The translations under genes were made by a program, and so were the position numbers. The notes below the pieces were generated by a model. The model had not been told where the DNA came from, made no database searches, and was given only the letters and a program-made list of their open reading frames with translations. DNA of 64,000 nucleotides from assembly GCA_964511015.1 (NCBI GenBank), contig CAZEDX010000005.1, positions 26,917-90,916 of the forward strand. The letters run 5' to 3'. Positions within the stretch are counted from its first letter, which is position 1. Each line of letters opens with the position of its first letter. Positions 51,178-58,930 of this stretch are shown here, one piece after another. Source of the stretch: FEN-1099 sp964511015. GTDB lineage: Bacteria > Lernaellota > Lernaellaia > Lernaellales > Lernaellaceae.

Positions 51178-52080
51178 TTACTCCAAGGTCAATCGGTACT
51201 TCATTTCCAGATGGTGCGGATGGTAGCTTAGTTTGGCCTTGCGTAGACCTTCCACACCCAAGTCCTGCTCTCGATTGACAAACTCGAATCCAACCAGTGC
51301 TTGCCGGCAGAATTCCTGATTGAGCGCCTGGTAGATGCCCGGGTAGCTGCCGTCGGCCTTTTCGTAGTGAACCACGGCCACCCCAGGAGCCAATTGTTCT
51401 CCAATGGCAAATCCCAGCACCTTGTCGCCAAGAACCAGCGCTCCGCCCAACAGATGTAATTCCGACCAGTGGTCGAGTGTTCGTTTCACCGACAGGTTCT
51501 CGTCGGCCAAGTGAGGGTTCTCATCGCACAACCGCACATCGCACCAAAAATCCTGCATGAAGGAGCACTCACGGGCAAGTGCGGCATCAATGGGTCGGTA
51601 TTCCGCCGCGGCTGCTTTCCAAAATTTCTTGACCAGATTGCGTTTCCCGTCCAGATGACGGCCGGTCAAGTCGGCCAGTTCCTGTCGGACATAGACATAG
51701 TCCGCATTGTCTCGGTCTTCCGACTCACGCCACGCCGGACCGACCGCCTGCAGTTGAGCGACGACATCCTCGGTCAAACGGCCGAAAACCGGCGTACCGC
51801 CGAGGGACTGCGCCCAAACGGCCGCTTGTTTCAGCCCTTCATCGTCAAGTGGACCGAGCGGCGGAAGCAGAATACCTTGCTGAGTGGGACCACGCCAGAG
51901 TACAACGGTGTCGCGCCAAGCCGCCAAACGGACCGGATGGGTTTGACCCCAGGCCCACAGATTGGTGAACGTCATCTCCGACGCCCGTGGCGGACGACGC
52001 ACAAGCAACTCATCCAACAGCGATTTGTGCGCCAAGTCTAAAGCTACCGACCCAGGCAGCTGTGGAAGAGTCTCGTTCAT
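51178..52080 (-). CDS. DUF2156 (phosphatidylglycerol lysyltransferase C-terminal-like) acyltransferase
   Basis: 300 residues of a double GNAT fold. Signature segments are MTFTNLWAWGQTHPVRLA, LTGRHLDGKRNLVKKFWK and VVHYEKADGSYPGIYQALNQEFCRQAL followed by FVNREQDLGVEGLRKAKLSYHPHHLEMKY. The family includes the catalytic part of MprF and stand-alone COG4866 proteins that move an aminoacyl or acyl group; no membrane part is present here. Start has GGAGGG upstream. Substrate unknown. Confidence 0.85.
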   Translation of the reverse strand: MNETLPQLPGSVALDLAHKSLLDELLVRRPPRASEMTFTNLWAWGQTHPVRLAAWRDTVVLWRGPTQQGILLPPLGPLDDEGLKQAAVWAQSLGGTPVFGRLTEDVVAQLQAVGPAWRESEDRDNADYVYVRQELADLTGRHLDGKRNLVKKFWKAAAAEYRPIDAALARECSFMQDFWCDVRLCDENPHLADENLSVKRTLDHWSELHLLGGALVLGDKVLGFAIGEQLAPGVAVVHYEKADGSYPGIYQALNQEFCRQALVGFEFVNREQDLGVEGLRKAKLSYHPHHLEMKYRLTLE

Positions 52081-52133
52081 CGTCCCTCCGGGGATGGCAG
52101 AAATGTAAGTCGTCGGAACCCGAAGGCAATTCT

Positions 52134-53621
52134 CTAGTACTGTATTTTTTTCGTCCAGGAGTTTTCAAACACCCGATTGCGCTGGCTGAACATCGACCAT
52201 GCGGTGCGCACCGAGCGGGTCAGTTCGCGCCAGCTCTTCAACCGAGCCAGGGCTTTTAGGATATAGCGTGGTCGAAAATAGAACGCCAGGTAGGCGCGGC
52301 GCGTCCAAGCTTGGATTTCCTCTTCCGTCAGCGACGTACGTGGTCGTGGCAGATAAATGTCTTTGCTTTCGTCCAGTATATATTCGCGCCAGTAATCGCG
52401 GCCGGTGTCCTCGACCAGCATGCGGTATAATTCGGTGGCCGGCATCGGCGTGACCTTGGAAAACTGCGCATAATCCAACTTCAGATCGATTGCGAACTGG
52501 GTTGTACGCCGGATAGTCTCGGGCGTTTCGCCGGGCGATCCGACCATGAAGTACCCGAACGTGTCGATCTTGTGCTTGCGGGTCAGCGCCATGACTTCTT
52601 GAATGAGCTGGATGTTGGTTTCTTTGCGTAACGTCTTGAGAATGTCGGGATCGCCGGATTCGATACCGTAGTAGATGCGTTTGCATCCGGCCTTGGCGAG
52701 CGCGGCGAGCATCTGATCGTTGACCAGATCGACTCGACTGCGAATAGCCCAATACACGCGCACGTTGCGCCTCACGATCTCATCGCAGATATCAATCACG
52801 CGTTGTTTCTGAACGGTGAAGGAGCTATCGAAGAAATCGAATTCCCGCACTTTGAATACGTGGTAGCACTCTTCAATTTCGTTACCGACATTGACCGGAC
52901 TCCGCGGCCGGAATTTCATGCCGCCTTGTTCACAGAAAATGCAACGAAAAGGACAACCGCGGCTGGTGATCATGGGAGTGAAGTTCTGGAATTGGCTGAT
53001 AAAGCTGAAATAGCGATCATTGGGCAGGTGGTGTCGGGCGGGGAACGGCGCGGAGTCGATATCCTCCAGCACCGGCGCACATTCGTTGACCACCACCCGG
53101 TCGCCGTCACGCCAGATCAAACCCGCGACCTTGCTCAAGTCGCCACCGTTGTTGATCGCCGCAAAGAACGCCGGCAGAACGACTTCCGCCTCACCTGTGC
53201 AACCGAAGTCGATGCTGTGATGGCTGAATGTCTCGTTCGGATAGATGCCCATATGAACGCCGCCTAGAATCGTCGGCACGGCGATCGCTTCGCGCAACGC
53301 ACGCACCCAGGCGAGCGTCTGGTAGAACAAATAGGTGGTTACGGTGAAAGCCAGCATCTGCGGGCGAAAGGCCTTCACCCGACGAATCGTCTCTTCCAGA
53401 CTGAGGTTCAGCGCATGGGCATCGACGAACTGGACCTCGAGGCCTTCCTTCTCCGCTACTGCCGCCACATAGGCCAGCGATAACGACGGAAAAACGCCGT
53501 AGTTTTCTTTAACCGCCCGGATGCCGGGTTCGTTCTTCACCACCCCGTACGGCGGATAAACAAAACTGATGCGCTCGATGGGTCGGCGCAGCAGTTCCGA
53601 GGTCGAACTGCCCGCGTTCAT
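52134..53621 (-). CDS. B12-binding radical SAM protein (second copy)
   Basis: 495 residues: a B12-binding-type domain (about 15-160) with the segment VQFVDAHALNLSLEE, GGVHMGIYPNETF and DFGCTGEAE, then the radical SAM core with SRGCPFRCIFCEQGG (C-x3-C-x2-C) and KRIYYGIESGDPDILKTLRKETN. The C-terminal 100 residues are basic. The gene begins within the end of a GT-C-like membrane gene (ATGA overlap), which suggests the two act on one lipid- or glycan-linked substrate. It is similar in layout to the protein at 15503 but not nearly identical. Confidence 0.9.
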   Translation of the reverse strand: MNAGSSTSELLRRPIERISFVYPPYGVVKNEPGIRAVKENYGVFPSLSLAYVAAVAEKEGLEVQFVDAHALNLSLEETIRRVKAFRPQMLAFTVTTYLFYQTLAWVRALREAIAVPTILGGVHMGIYPNETFSHHSIDFGCTGEAEVVLPAFFAAINNGGDLSKVAGLIWRDGDRVVVNECAPVLEDIDSAPFPARHHLPNDRYFSFISQFQNFTPMITSRGCPFRCIFCEQGGMKFRPRSPVNVGNEIEECYHVFKVREFDFFDSSFTVQKQRVIDICDEIVRRNVRVYWAIRSRVDLVNDQMLAALAKAGCKRIYYGIESGDPDILKTLRKETNIQLIQEVMALTRKHKIDTFGYFMVGSPGETPETIRRTTQFAIDLKLDYAQFSKVTPMPATELYRMLVEDTGRDYWREYILDESKDIYLPRPRTSLTEEEIQAWTRRAYLAFYFRPRYILKALARLKSWRELTRSVRTAWSMFSQRNRVFENSWTKKIQY

Positions 53622-55627
53622 TGTCTAGCCTCGAACAATGCGCCCTCCGCAATAAAACCCGATAAAATATGGCGTCGTCGGCTGTGTTCGACGGCCATGA
53701 TCGTGTTTGCCACCGGTCGCCAAGACAATAGCATGGTTTCCGCGTTTTGTCTGATTTGCCTGCCGTAGCCAAACCAGAACTCACTCGGCAGCGAAGTGTC
53801 TTCCAACATATAGATCGACAAGGTCGCGCCGGCGAACTGCCCGACACCCTCGGACAAAGCCCGATAGTCGGCGGGCCGTTGTTCACGCCATGCCGCATAT
53901 CCGGCCAGGATTTCGGCGGGAGTCACATCGATGGCGCGCGACAAGCCGATGCCGACGCCAACCAGGTAGTCCTGGCGATGCGCATTCTCCGCCAAGTTCA
54001 CTTTTTGCATGGCCCAATCGGTCTTTTCCGGCCACGCTTCGCTCTGTCCCTCCGCCAACAGCGCGCCGGTGAAACGACCGTAACCCCGCACCAAATCGCC
54101 GACGTGGCGATCGCTGCCCTGAGGGACGATTTGCAGACCGATGCTTAGTCCGCCGTCGCCGATCTTGCCCATCAGTTCGAAAAACATGTGTTGGTAGCGC
54201 ACGGGTAGCTGTTCGTACAAAGCGATCTTCTGATTGCGGCTCCAGTTGCTACGCGACAGATCGATGGCCAGACGTTCCACCACGGTCAGGTAGTAGTCGC
54301 CGCGGACTTCCAGCACATCGATGGAAAACGGCCCCCGACCTATTGCGCGGTAGTATGGCGTCGATAGAACAAGCATGAACAACGTAGCGGCAGTTGCCAA
54401 CATTAGCCGGGCGGACACACGATTGCCCAAGGCATTCCATGCCGCCTGCAACGCCATGCCCACCAGGGCAAAGGCCACTGGGAAAAGCGGCGCGAGGTAG
54501 CGGAAATGCCCGTAGTACGCGGGACTTGGCTGGGCGGGAGTCAACACGCGAAAACCGGAGAGCAGAAAAACAACAATAAAAACAAATGCATATAGAATAG
54601 GCATCATCTGGAGCAAGCTGCGGAGACCGTCACGGCTCAGACCGCCTCGACCGACGCCGCGGAACATCGGCACCCAGCCTTTGCGCCCGAGTACCAGCCA
54701 GGCAACAAGCGCAGCATTGACCAGTAAAAAGAATAACCACCGGGCGGTTCCGGTCGGGTAGAGAGAACTGGTAGGCAAGTCAACCAACAGCAATCGCACC
54801 AGCTTGCCGGGAATGTTCAACAGGCTCTGTTCCGTGAACAGCCGATTGACAGTGACCAGCGCTCCTTCCGCGTAGCCGGTGTAGGTGTCGATCAAACCCA
54901 TCGCCGACAAACCGAAATAGGAAGCCGACCACAACAGCGGCGCCAAGCCGGCCAACAAACCAACAATCGCCAGCGGCACATGTCGCCGCCAGATATTGCG
55001 GCCACCGATCAATCCCATGGTCAACAACAGCAGTACCACGGCAGGAAGGCCGGAATAGCTGAAATACACCCCTAGCCCGGCCACGAGGCCAGCAAAAAAC
55101 GAGACGGCGATGTGGGGTGGATTCCCGGCGCCACGTCCATGCCAACCGTAGGCCATCAGAAGAAACAACAGCCCGACAAACAAAGATTGCTCGGCGTGGT
55201 TGGCCCAAGCCATATGCGTCAGATGAAGCCACGTCGGCGGCGAGAAAACGTACAGCAGCCCAAAGGTGATAGCGGCAACGGGGCCGGATACGCGCCACAA
55301 CGCCAACAGCCAGCACAACAAGGCCAACGATTGCAGCACCAACGGGGCACATTTCAGCGACAGCAGGTTCGGCCCTAACCACGCCCGAAATGGATACGAA
55401 AGCACGCCTTCGAGCATGGTGCCGGCGGCGAAGGGTTTGAACTGGTACGCCGGCATCGGCAGCAACAATCCGTGTCCCAGATCGGCGGCCACGTTTCCTG
55501 TCGGCAATTCGTCGTCAACGACGCTCCAGCCGGAAGGTTGCGGATAGAACAAGACGTGAAGGCGGACCAACAGAAACGCCAGCAGGAATAGCGGCGGAAG
55601 CAAGCGTGAGAACGACAACAGTCTCAC
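53618..55627 (-). CDS. GT-C-like multi-pass membrane glycosyltransferase or related enzyme
   Basis: 669 residues with about eleven membrane helices. The first periplasmic loop holds SVVDDELPTGN with acidic residues where PMT/ArnT-type (GT39/GT83) enzymes carry the catalytic Asp-Glu, and later helices follow the GT-C pattern, with a long soluble C terminus of about 230 residues. The exact family is uncertain. Polyprenyl-phosphate sugar as donor is expected. The GTG start lies three bases after the stop of the thioredoxin-like lipoprotein. It ends overlapping the radical SAM gene, making a three-gene unit. Confidence 0.72.
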   Translation of the reverse strand: MRLLSFSRLLPPLFLLAFLLVRLHVLFYPQPSGWSVVDDELPTGNVAADLGHGLLLPMPAYQFKPFAAGTMLEGVLSYPFRAWLGPNLLSLKCAPLVLQSLALLCWLLALWRVSGPVAAITFGLLYVFSPPTWLHLTHMAWANHAEQSLFVGLLFLLMAYGWHGRGAGNPPHIAVSFFAGLVAGLGVYFSYSGLPAVVLLLLTMGLIGGRNIWRRHVPLAIVGLLAGLAPLLWSASYFGLSAMGLIDTYTGYAEGALVTVNRLFTEQSLLNIPGKLVRLLLVDLPTSSLYPTGTARWLFFLLVNAALVAWLVLGRKGWVPMFRGVGRGGLSRDGLRSLLQMMPILYAFVFIVVFLLSGFRVLTPAQPSPAYYGHFRYLAPLFPVAFALVGMALQAAWNALGNRVSARLMLATAATLFMLVLSTPYYRAIGRGPFSIDVLEVRGDYYLTVVERLAIDLSRSNWSRNQKIALYEQLPVRYQHMFFELMGKIGDGGLSIGLQIVPQGSDRHVGDLVRGYGRFTGALLAEGQSEAWPEKTDWAMQKVNLAENAHRQDYLVGVGIGLSRAIDVTPAEILAGYAAWREQRPADYRALSEGVGQFAGATLSIYMLEDTSLPSEFWFGYGRQIRQNAETMLLSWRPVANTIMAVEHSRRRHILSGFIAEGALFEARQ

Positions 55628-55630
55628 TGT

Positions 55631-56188
55631 TTACAGCAATTCCTCAATCGTGGCCGTGAAGGCATCGACGTCGTACGCGTGCGAACTTAGACGAATGTTC
55701 AGATCGCGGTCGAGAATCATGCTGAACGGCAGCAATTCTTCCAGGAAGTACTCGTGCAACGAGTTGTCCGGATCTGGGCACACGGTGTAGTCCAAACTGA
55801 ACTCGTCTTTCCACTGCTGGGCGTATTCCTGATCGGCCGGCTGGCCCTCGGGGTCCTGATAGATCAATTGGATCAGCACAAAGCCTTCTTCGCGGAATCG
55901 CTCCCAGATATCGTTCTGCAAACTTGGCGTTTCTTCTTTGCACGCCACGCACCAGCCAGCGCCAACATTGAGCAGCACAACGTTGCCGGCCAATTCGTAG
56001 AGGTCGATGGTATTTCCGTCGGTGTCGGTCCAGGTCAGATCCTTGATCTTGGTGAAGTCGTCATCGCCGCCAACACCGGTATCGTCGTCATCGCCTTCAT
56101 CGGTGTCTTCACCGTCATAACGACCATGCGCGGTGCCACACGCCACGCAGACACAAACCACCAACAGCAGAAAAAACAGGCGTCGCAT
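55631..56188 (-). CDS. Thioredoxin-like (TlpA/AhpC-type) lipoprotein with Asp-rich linker
   Basis: 185 residues. Lipobox VCVAC gives a lipid-modified Cys, followed by about 30 residues rich in Asp, Glu and Gly (HGRYDGEDTDEGDDDD), then a thioredoxin-fold domain with GAGWCVACKEETPSLQ (WCxxC) and PFSMILDRDLNI (cis-Pro region). It is a membrane-attached disulfide reductase or peroxidase of TlpA/ResA type. GGAGG precedes the ATG at 56188. It heads the unit that includes the GT-C-like and radical SAM genes. Confidence 0.85.
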   Translation of the reverse strand: MRRLFFLLLVVCVCVACGTAHGRYDGEDTDEGDDDDTGVGGDDDFTKIKDLTWTDTDGNTIDLYELAGNVVLLNVGAGWCVACKEETPSLQNDIWERFREEGFVLIQLIYQDPEGQPADQEYAQQWKDEFSLDYTVCPDPDNSLHEYFLEELLPFSMILDRDLNIRLSSHAYDVDAFTATIEELL

Positions 56189-56249
56189 CGAGCCTCCTTT
56201 GGGGGCCATTGTACAACGATTCGATGGTTTCGCCAGCCTTCGGCGCGAA

Positions 56250-56939
56250 CTAGATCGGCAGTCGAACCGGGGTGAAATCGACAGCATCCGCCGCACAGAA
56301 CACATAATTTATACCGTATCGCTTCCCTTGGAACGCATACTGGTGATCGTCGCCATGCAGATGTCCATACACGCACAACTCGACCTGATGGGCCTCGAGC
56401 AGATCCGCGAAATCACGGGGACCGCGGTCACGGTAGCAAGGTGGGAAGTGTATCATGACAACCCGGCGGGTTCCCGGCGGTGTCGAACGCAAGCTGAGTT
56501 CCAATCGCTGTCGTTCGCGCGTCAACAACCGGTCGTCCTCTTCCGCAAGCGACAGATCTGGCCGCGGGATACTCCATCCCCGCGTGCCACAGACTGCGAT
56601 TTCATCGATTACCACGTGGTCGTTTTGCAGAGCGATCATGCCTGTTGGCAACATAGCTCGCACCTTGGCCAAACTCTGCCACCAGTAGTCATGATTGCCA
56701 CGAATCAACACCTTACGGCCAGGCAACTCCGCCAACAAGTTCAGATCTAGCGTCACCTCATTCAGTTTCATAGCCCATGAAATGTCGCCGGGGACCAGAA
56801 CGACATCTGCCGGTTTGACCACATTCCGCCAATTGCTGACTAAGCGTTCTTGATGGTCACGCCAACGCTCGCCAAAAACATCCATCGGTTTGTTGACGGC
56901 CAAACCCAGGTGAAGATCGGCAAGCGCAAAAAATGCCAT
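56250..56939 (-). CDS. Metallophosphoesterase
   Basis: 229 residues with all five calcineurin-type motifs: FALADLHLG (DxH), LVPGDISWAM (GDxxW-like), IRGNHDYWW (GNHD), VVMIHFPPC (H) and VYGHLHGD (GHxH). It belongs to the COG1768-type small phosphohydrolases with unknown substrate. The motifs position a two-metal centre. It is cytoplasmic. Confidence 0.9.
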   Translation of the reverse strand: MAFFALADLHLGLAVNKPMDVFGERWRDHQERLVSNWRNVVKPADVVLVPGDISWAMKLNEVTLDLNLLAELPGRKVLIRGNHDYWWQSLAKVRAMLPTGMIALQNDHVVIDEIAVCGTRGWSIPRPDLSLAEEDDRLLTRERQRLELSLRSTPPGTRRVVMIHFPPCYRDRGPRDFADLLEAHQVELCVYGHLHGDDHQYAFQGKRYGINYVFCAADAVDFTPVRLPI

Positions 56940-56956
56940 CTGGCAAACCTATGCAC

Positions 56957-56987
56957 CAAAAAGGGCCGTCGTCGGCGACAGCCCCTT
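56957..56987 (-). terminator. Rho-independent terminator of the gene at 57011
   Basis: On the minus strand an 11-bp stem (one bulged G, one G-U pair) within 56961-56987 is followed by five T residues. It lies 24 bases beyond the stop codon. Confidence 0.7.
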
Positions 56988-57010
56988 GTCATTTTGAAAA
57001 CGGAGGTCGA

Positions 57011-57445
57011 TCAGTTCTGGTCACCTGAGGTCGGCAATCGGTATTCCGGGCCTTGGTCGGGAGCCATCTGCACGGCCTTTTTCTTGCGCTTCAGGCCCTC
57101 CTCCAACAAGATTTTGCAGGCATCGCTCATCTTTTTTGCCTGAGTTTCCATCTGTTCCGCCTGTTCGATCAGGCGAGATCCTTCGTTGATCATTTCCTGG
57201 TCCTGCCAGATTTCGCCGCGGGTCTTAATCTGAATGCCCTTTTCTTTCAGCTTCTTCGCGGTAGCAATCATGTTTTCGCATTGAGCCATCATCTGCTGGG
57301 CAGAGTTGACCATGTCATCGCCGCAATTGCCCAGCAGCGAGCATGCCTGATCACGGGTCATCTGTCCCTGTTCCTCGGCCAGCACCATCGTCGCCATCAA
57401 CGCCACGGCGAAAAGTGCCAACGTCATGATCCTTAGTGCCTTCAT
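57011..57445 (-). CDS. Small secreted alpha-helical protein of unknown function
   Basis: 144 residues: signal peptide (about 1-23), then almost pure helix with many Lys, Glu, Met and Gln residues, including AQCENMIATAKKLKEKGIQIKTRGE, and four Cys spaced as two pairs (positions about 35, 41, 57 and 108). No family recognised; a periplasmic helical bundle is likely. A clear terminator follows, and the gene is transcribed alone. Confidence 0.72.
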   Translation of the reverse strand: MKALRIMTLALFAVALMATMVLAEEQGQMTRDQACSLLGNCGDDMVNSAQQMMAQCENMIATAKKLKEKGIQIKTRGEIWQDQEMINEGSRLIEQAEQMETQAKKMSDACKILLEEGLKRKKKAVQMAPDQGPEYRLPTSGDQN

Positions 57446-57499
57446 CTATCGCTCCTTCTCCTTGGTGGGGTTCGGGTTCATCCGCTTGTTACCGTCAGC

Positions 57500-58705
57500 T
57501 TACAGCTTTTTTAGTTCGGCAAGCAACACGCGAGTGTCCGGCCGACTATTGATGTCATGCACATCAATGTAACGTATTACTCCTTGCCGGTCGATAACAA
57601 ACAACGCGCGCTCCGAAACCCCGTTGCGCCGCAGAACGCCGTAACGGCTCGAAACACGTCCGTGTGGGAAGAAATCGGAAGCGACGAGGAACCAGTCCAT
57701 TCCCGGCCGTTGACCCATCGATATGATCCAGGAGTGCAATGCCGGCAAATTATCGGTTGAAATACCGATTAGTACGGTGTTCAATTCGACAAAGTCTTCC
57801 TTGTGTTCCGCGTACTCCGGCCACTGCGCGCTGCAATTCGGCGTCCAGGCTGCGGGGACAAATGACAACACAACGTTTTTCTTGCCCAGATAGCTCGACA
57901 ACTTCACCTTCGATCCTGCCGCTCCAAGGACTGGAAGTTCGAAGTCCGGTGCTTTCTGCCCAACCTTCACCCGCAAGCGAGAATCGCGCGGTGCCATCAA
58001 CGGCGCGGGGTAGACCAGTTCCGGCGGGACAACGCCCGATGCCCGGCGGTCTGTTTGTTGGTCTTCGGGCGGTTTGGCTACGTCCGGAACCGGACTGGCA
58101 ACACCGACTTTTTTCAACTCCTCGTTGATGTAGTAGCGATAGTAGTCGGCCGACCGAGGCCCCACGATTTTTACGTCGTTGACAAAGACCGTGGGGGTGT
58201 ATTCCAGGGCCAAATCGTCGACGGCGAGCATAAAGTTGCTTTTGAGCAATGGACGGTGCTTGTGACTTTCGAAATTCTGCCGGATTTCGTTTTCCGGAAT
58301 GCCCAATTCCTGGCCAAGCTTGATCAGGAAGTCGGGACTGATGGCCGCTTGGCTCTCAAACAGCCGCTCGTGCGCTTCCCAGAACTTGCCGTGGTCGGCA
58401 GCCGTCAATGCGAACTCGGCCGCATATTCCGAGTATGGACCGTTGACCGCCAACGTCACCGCAGTCAATTGGACCACCCCACCGTATTGTTTCATCACTT
58501 CGCGCAATTCCGGCGCCATTTTGGCACAGTGACGGCACATAAAATCGGACACCTCGACGATTTTAACTTTGGCCGTCGGATTGCCGGTGGTTGGCCTTCC
58601 GGCGAGATCGACGTTCAACGCGTTACTGGTGAAAACCAGCCCGAAGACCAGCGCCGACAAACTCAGGGAAAACAGAAACAATTTCGATAACTTCCTGCTT
58701 TTCAC
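57500..58705 (-). CDS. Fused DsbA-like thioredoxin and AhpC/peroxiredoxin domains, exported
   Basis: 401 residues: signal sequence (about 1-29); DsbA-type domain (about 40-200) with VEVSDFMCRHCAKM (CRHC active site) and the cis-Pro region YTPTVFVNDVKIVG; Pro-rich linker; C-terminal peroxiredoxin domain (about 245-400) with VGQKAPDFELP and SFVPAAWTPNCSAQWPEYAEH, where the Cys is the peroxidatic residue. No obvious resolving Cys follows in the peroxiredoxin half, so the CRHC centre may resolve it. The enzyme should detoxify peroxide in the periplasm while handling disulfides. Confidence 0.88.
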   Translation of the reverse strand: MKSRKLSKLFLFSLSLSALVFGLVFTSNALNVDLAGRPTTGNPTAKVKIVEVSDFMCRHCAKMAPELREVMKQYGGVVQLTAVTLAVNGPYSEYAAEFALTAADHGKFWEAHERLFESQAAISPDFLIKLGQELGIPENEIRQNFESHKHRPLLKSNFMLAVDDLALEYTPTVFVNDVKIVGPRSADYYRYYINEELKKVGVASPVPDVAKPPEDQQTDRRASGVVPPELVYPAPLMAPRDSRLRVKVGQKAPDFELPVLGAAGSKVKLSSYLGKKNVVLSFVPAAWTPNCSAQWPEYAEHKEDFVELNTVLIGISTDNLPALHSWIISMGQRPGMDWFLVASDFFPHGRVSSRYGVLRRNGVSERALFVIDRQGVIRYIDVHDINSRPDTRVLLAELKKL

Positions 58706-58762
58706 TTTCCTCTCCCAGTTTGAGGTCTTTTCTTTCTTTATTTAACCACACCTTCACCGAAG

Positions 58763-58789
58763 TCAAACTACTGTCATCACCCACGATAA
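58763..58789 (+). promoter_or_regulatory. Possible sigma-28 (FliA) promoter of cheA
   Basis: TCAA-N15-CACGATAA resembles the FliA consensus TAAA-N15-GCCGATAA, with exact spacing but three mismatches. It would start transcription about 130 bases before cheA. Confidence 0.3.
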
Positions 58790-58930
58790 ATGAACACAAC
58801 TTGGCAGCGTCACGGGTTTTTTGGTCAACCTTCATGCCCTGAACACCGATGCGCAAAGACGTGAAGGCAAGCACGTGTAATTCGCCAGCGGGCTGGACGA
58901 ACAGGCAACGGAAATCGAAAAGGCAAGGCC

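Noticed and set aside
58801..58816. TTGGCAGCG... as a sigma-54 promoter of cheA
   Set aside because: The GG is not followed by GC at a 10-base spacing, so it fails the -24/-12 rule.
58623..58874. 83-residue minus-strand frame overlapping the DsbA-peroxiredoxin start
   Set aside because: Overlaps a well-supported signal peptide region by about 80 bases, has no family match and no good ribosome site.
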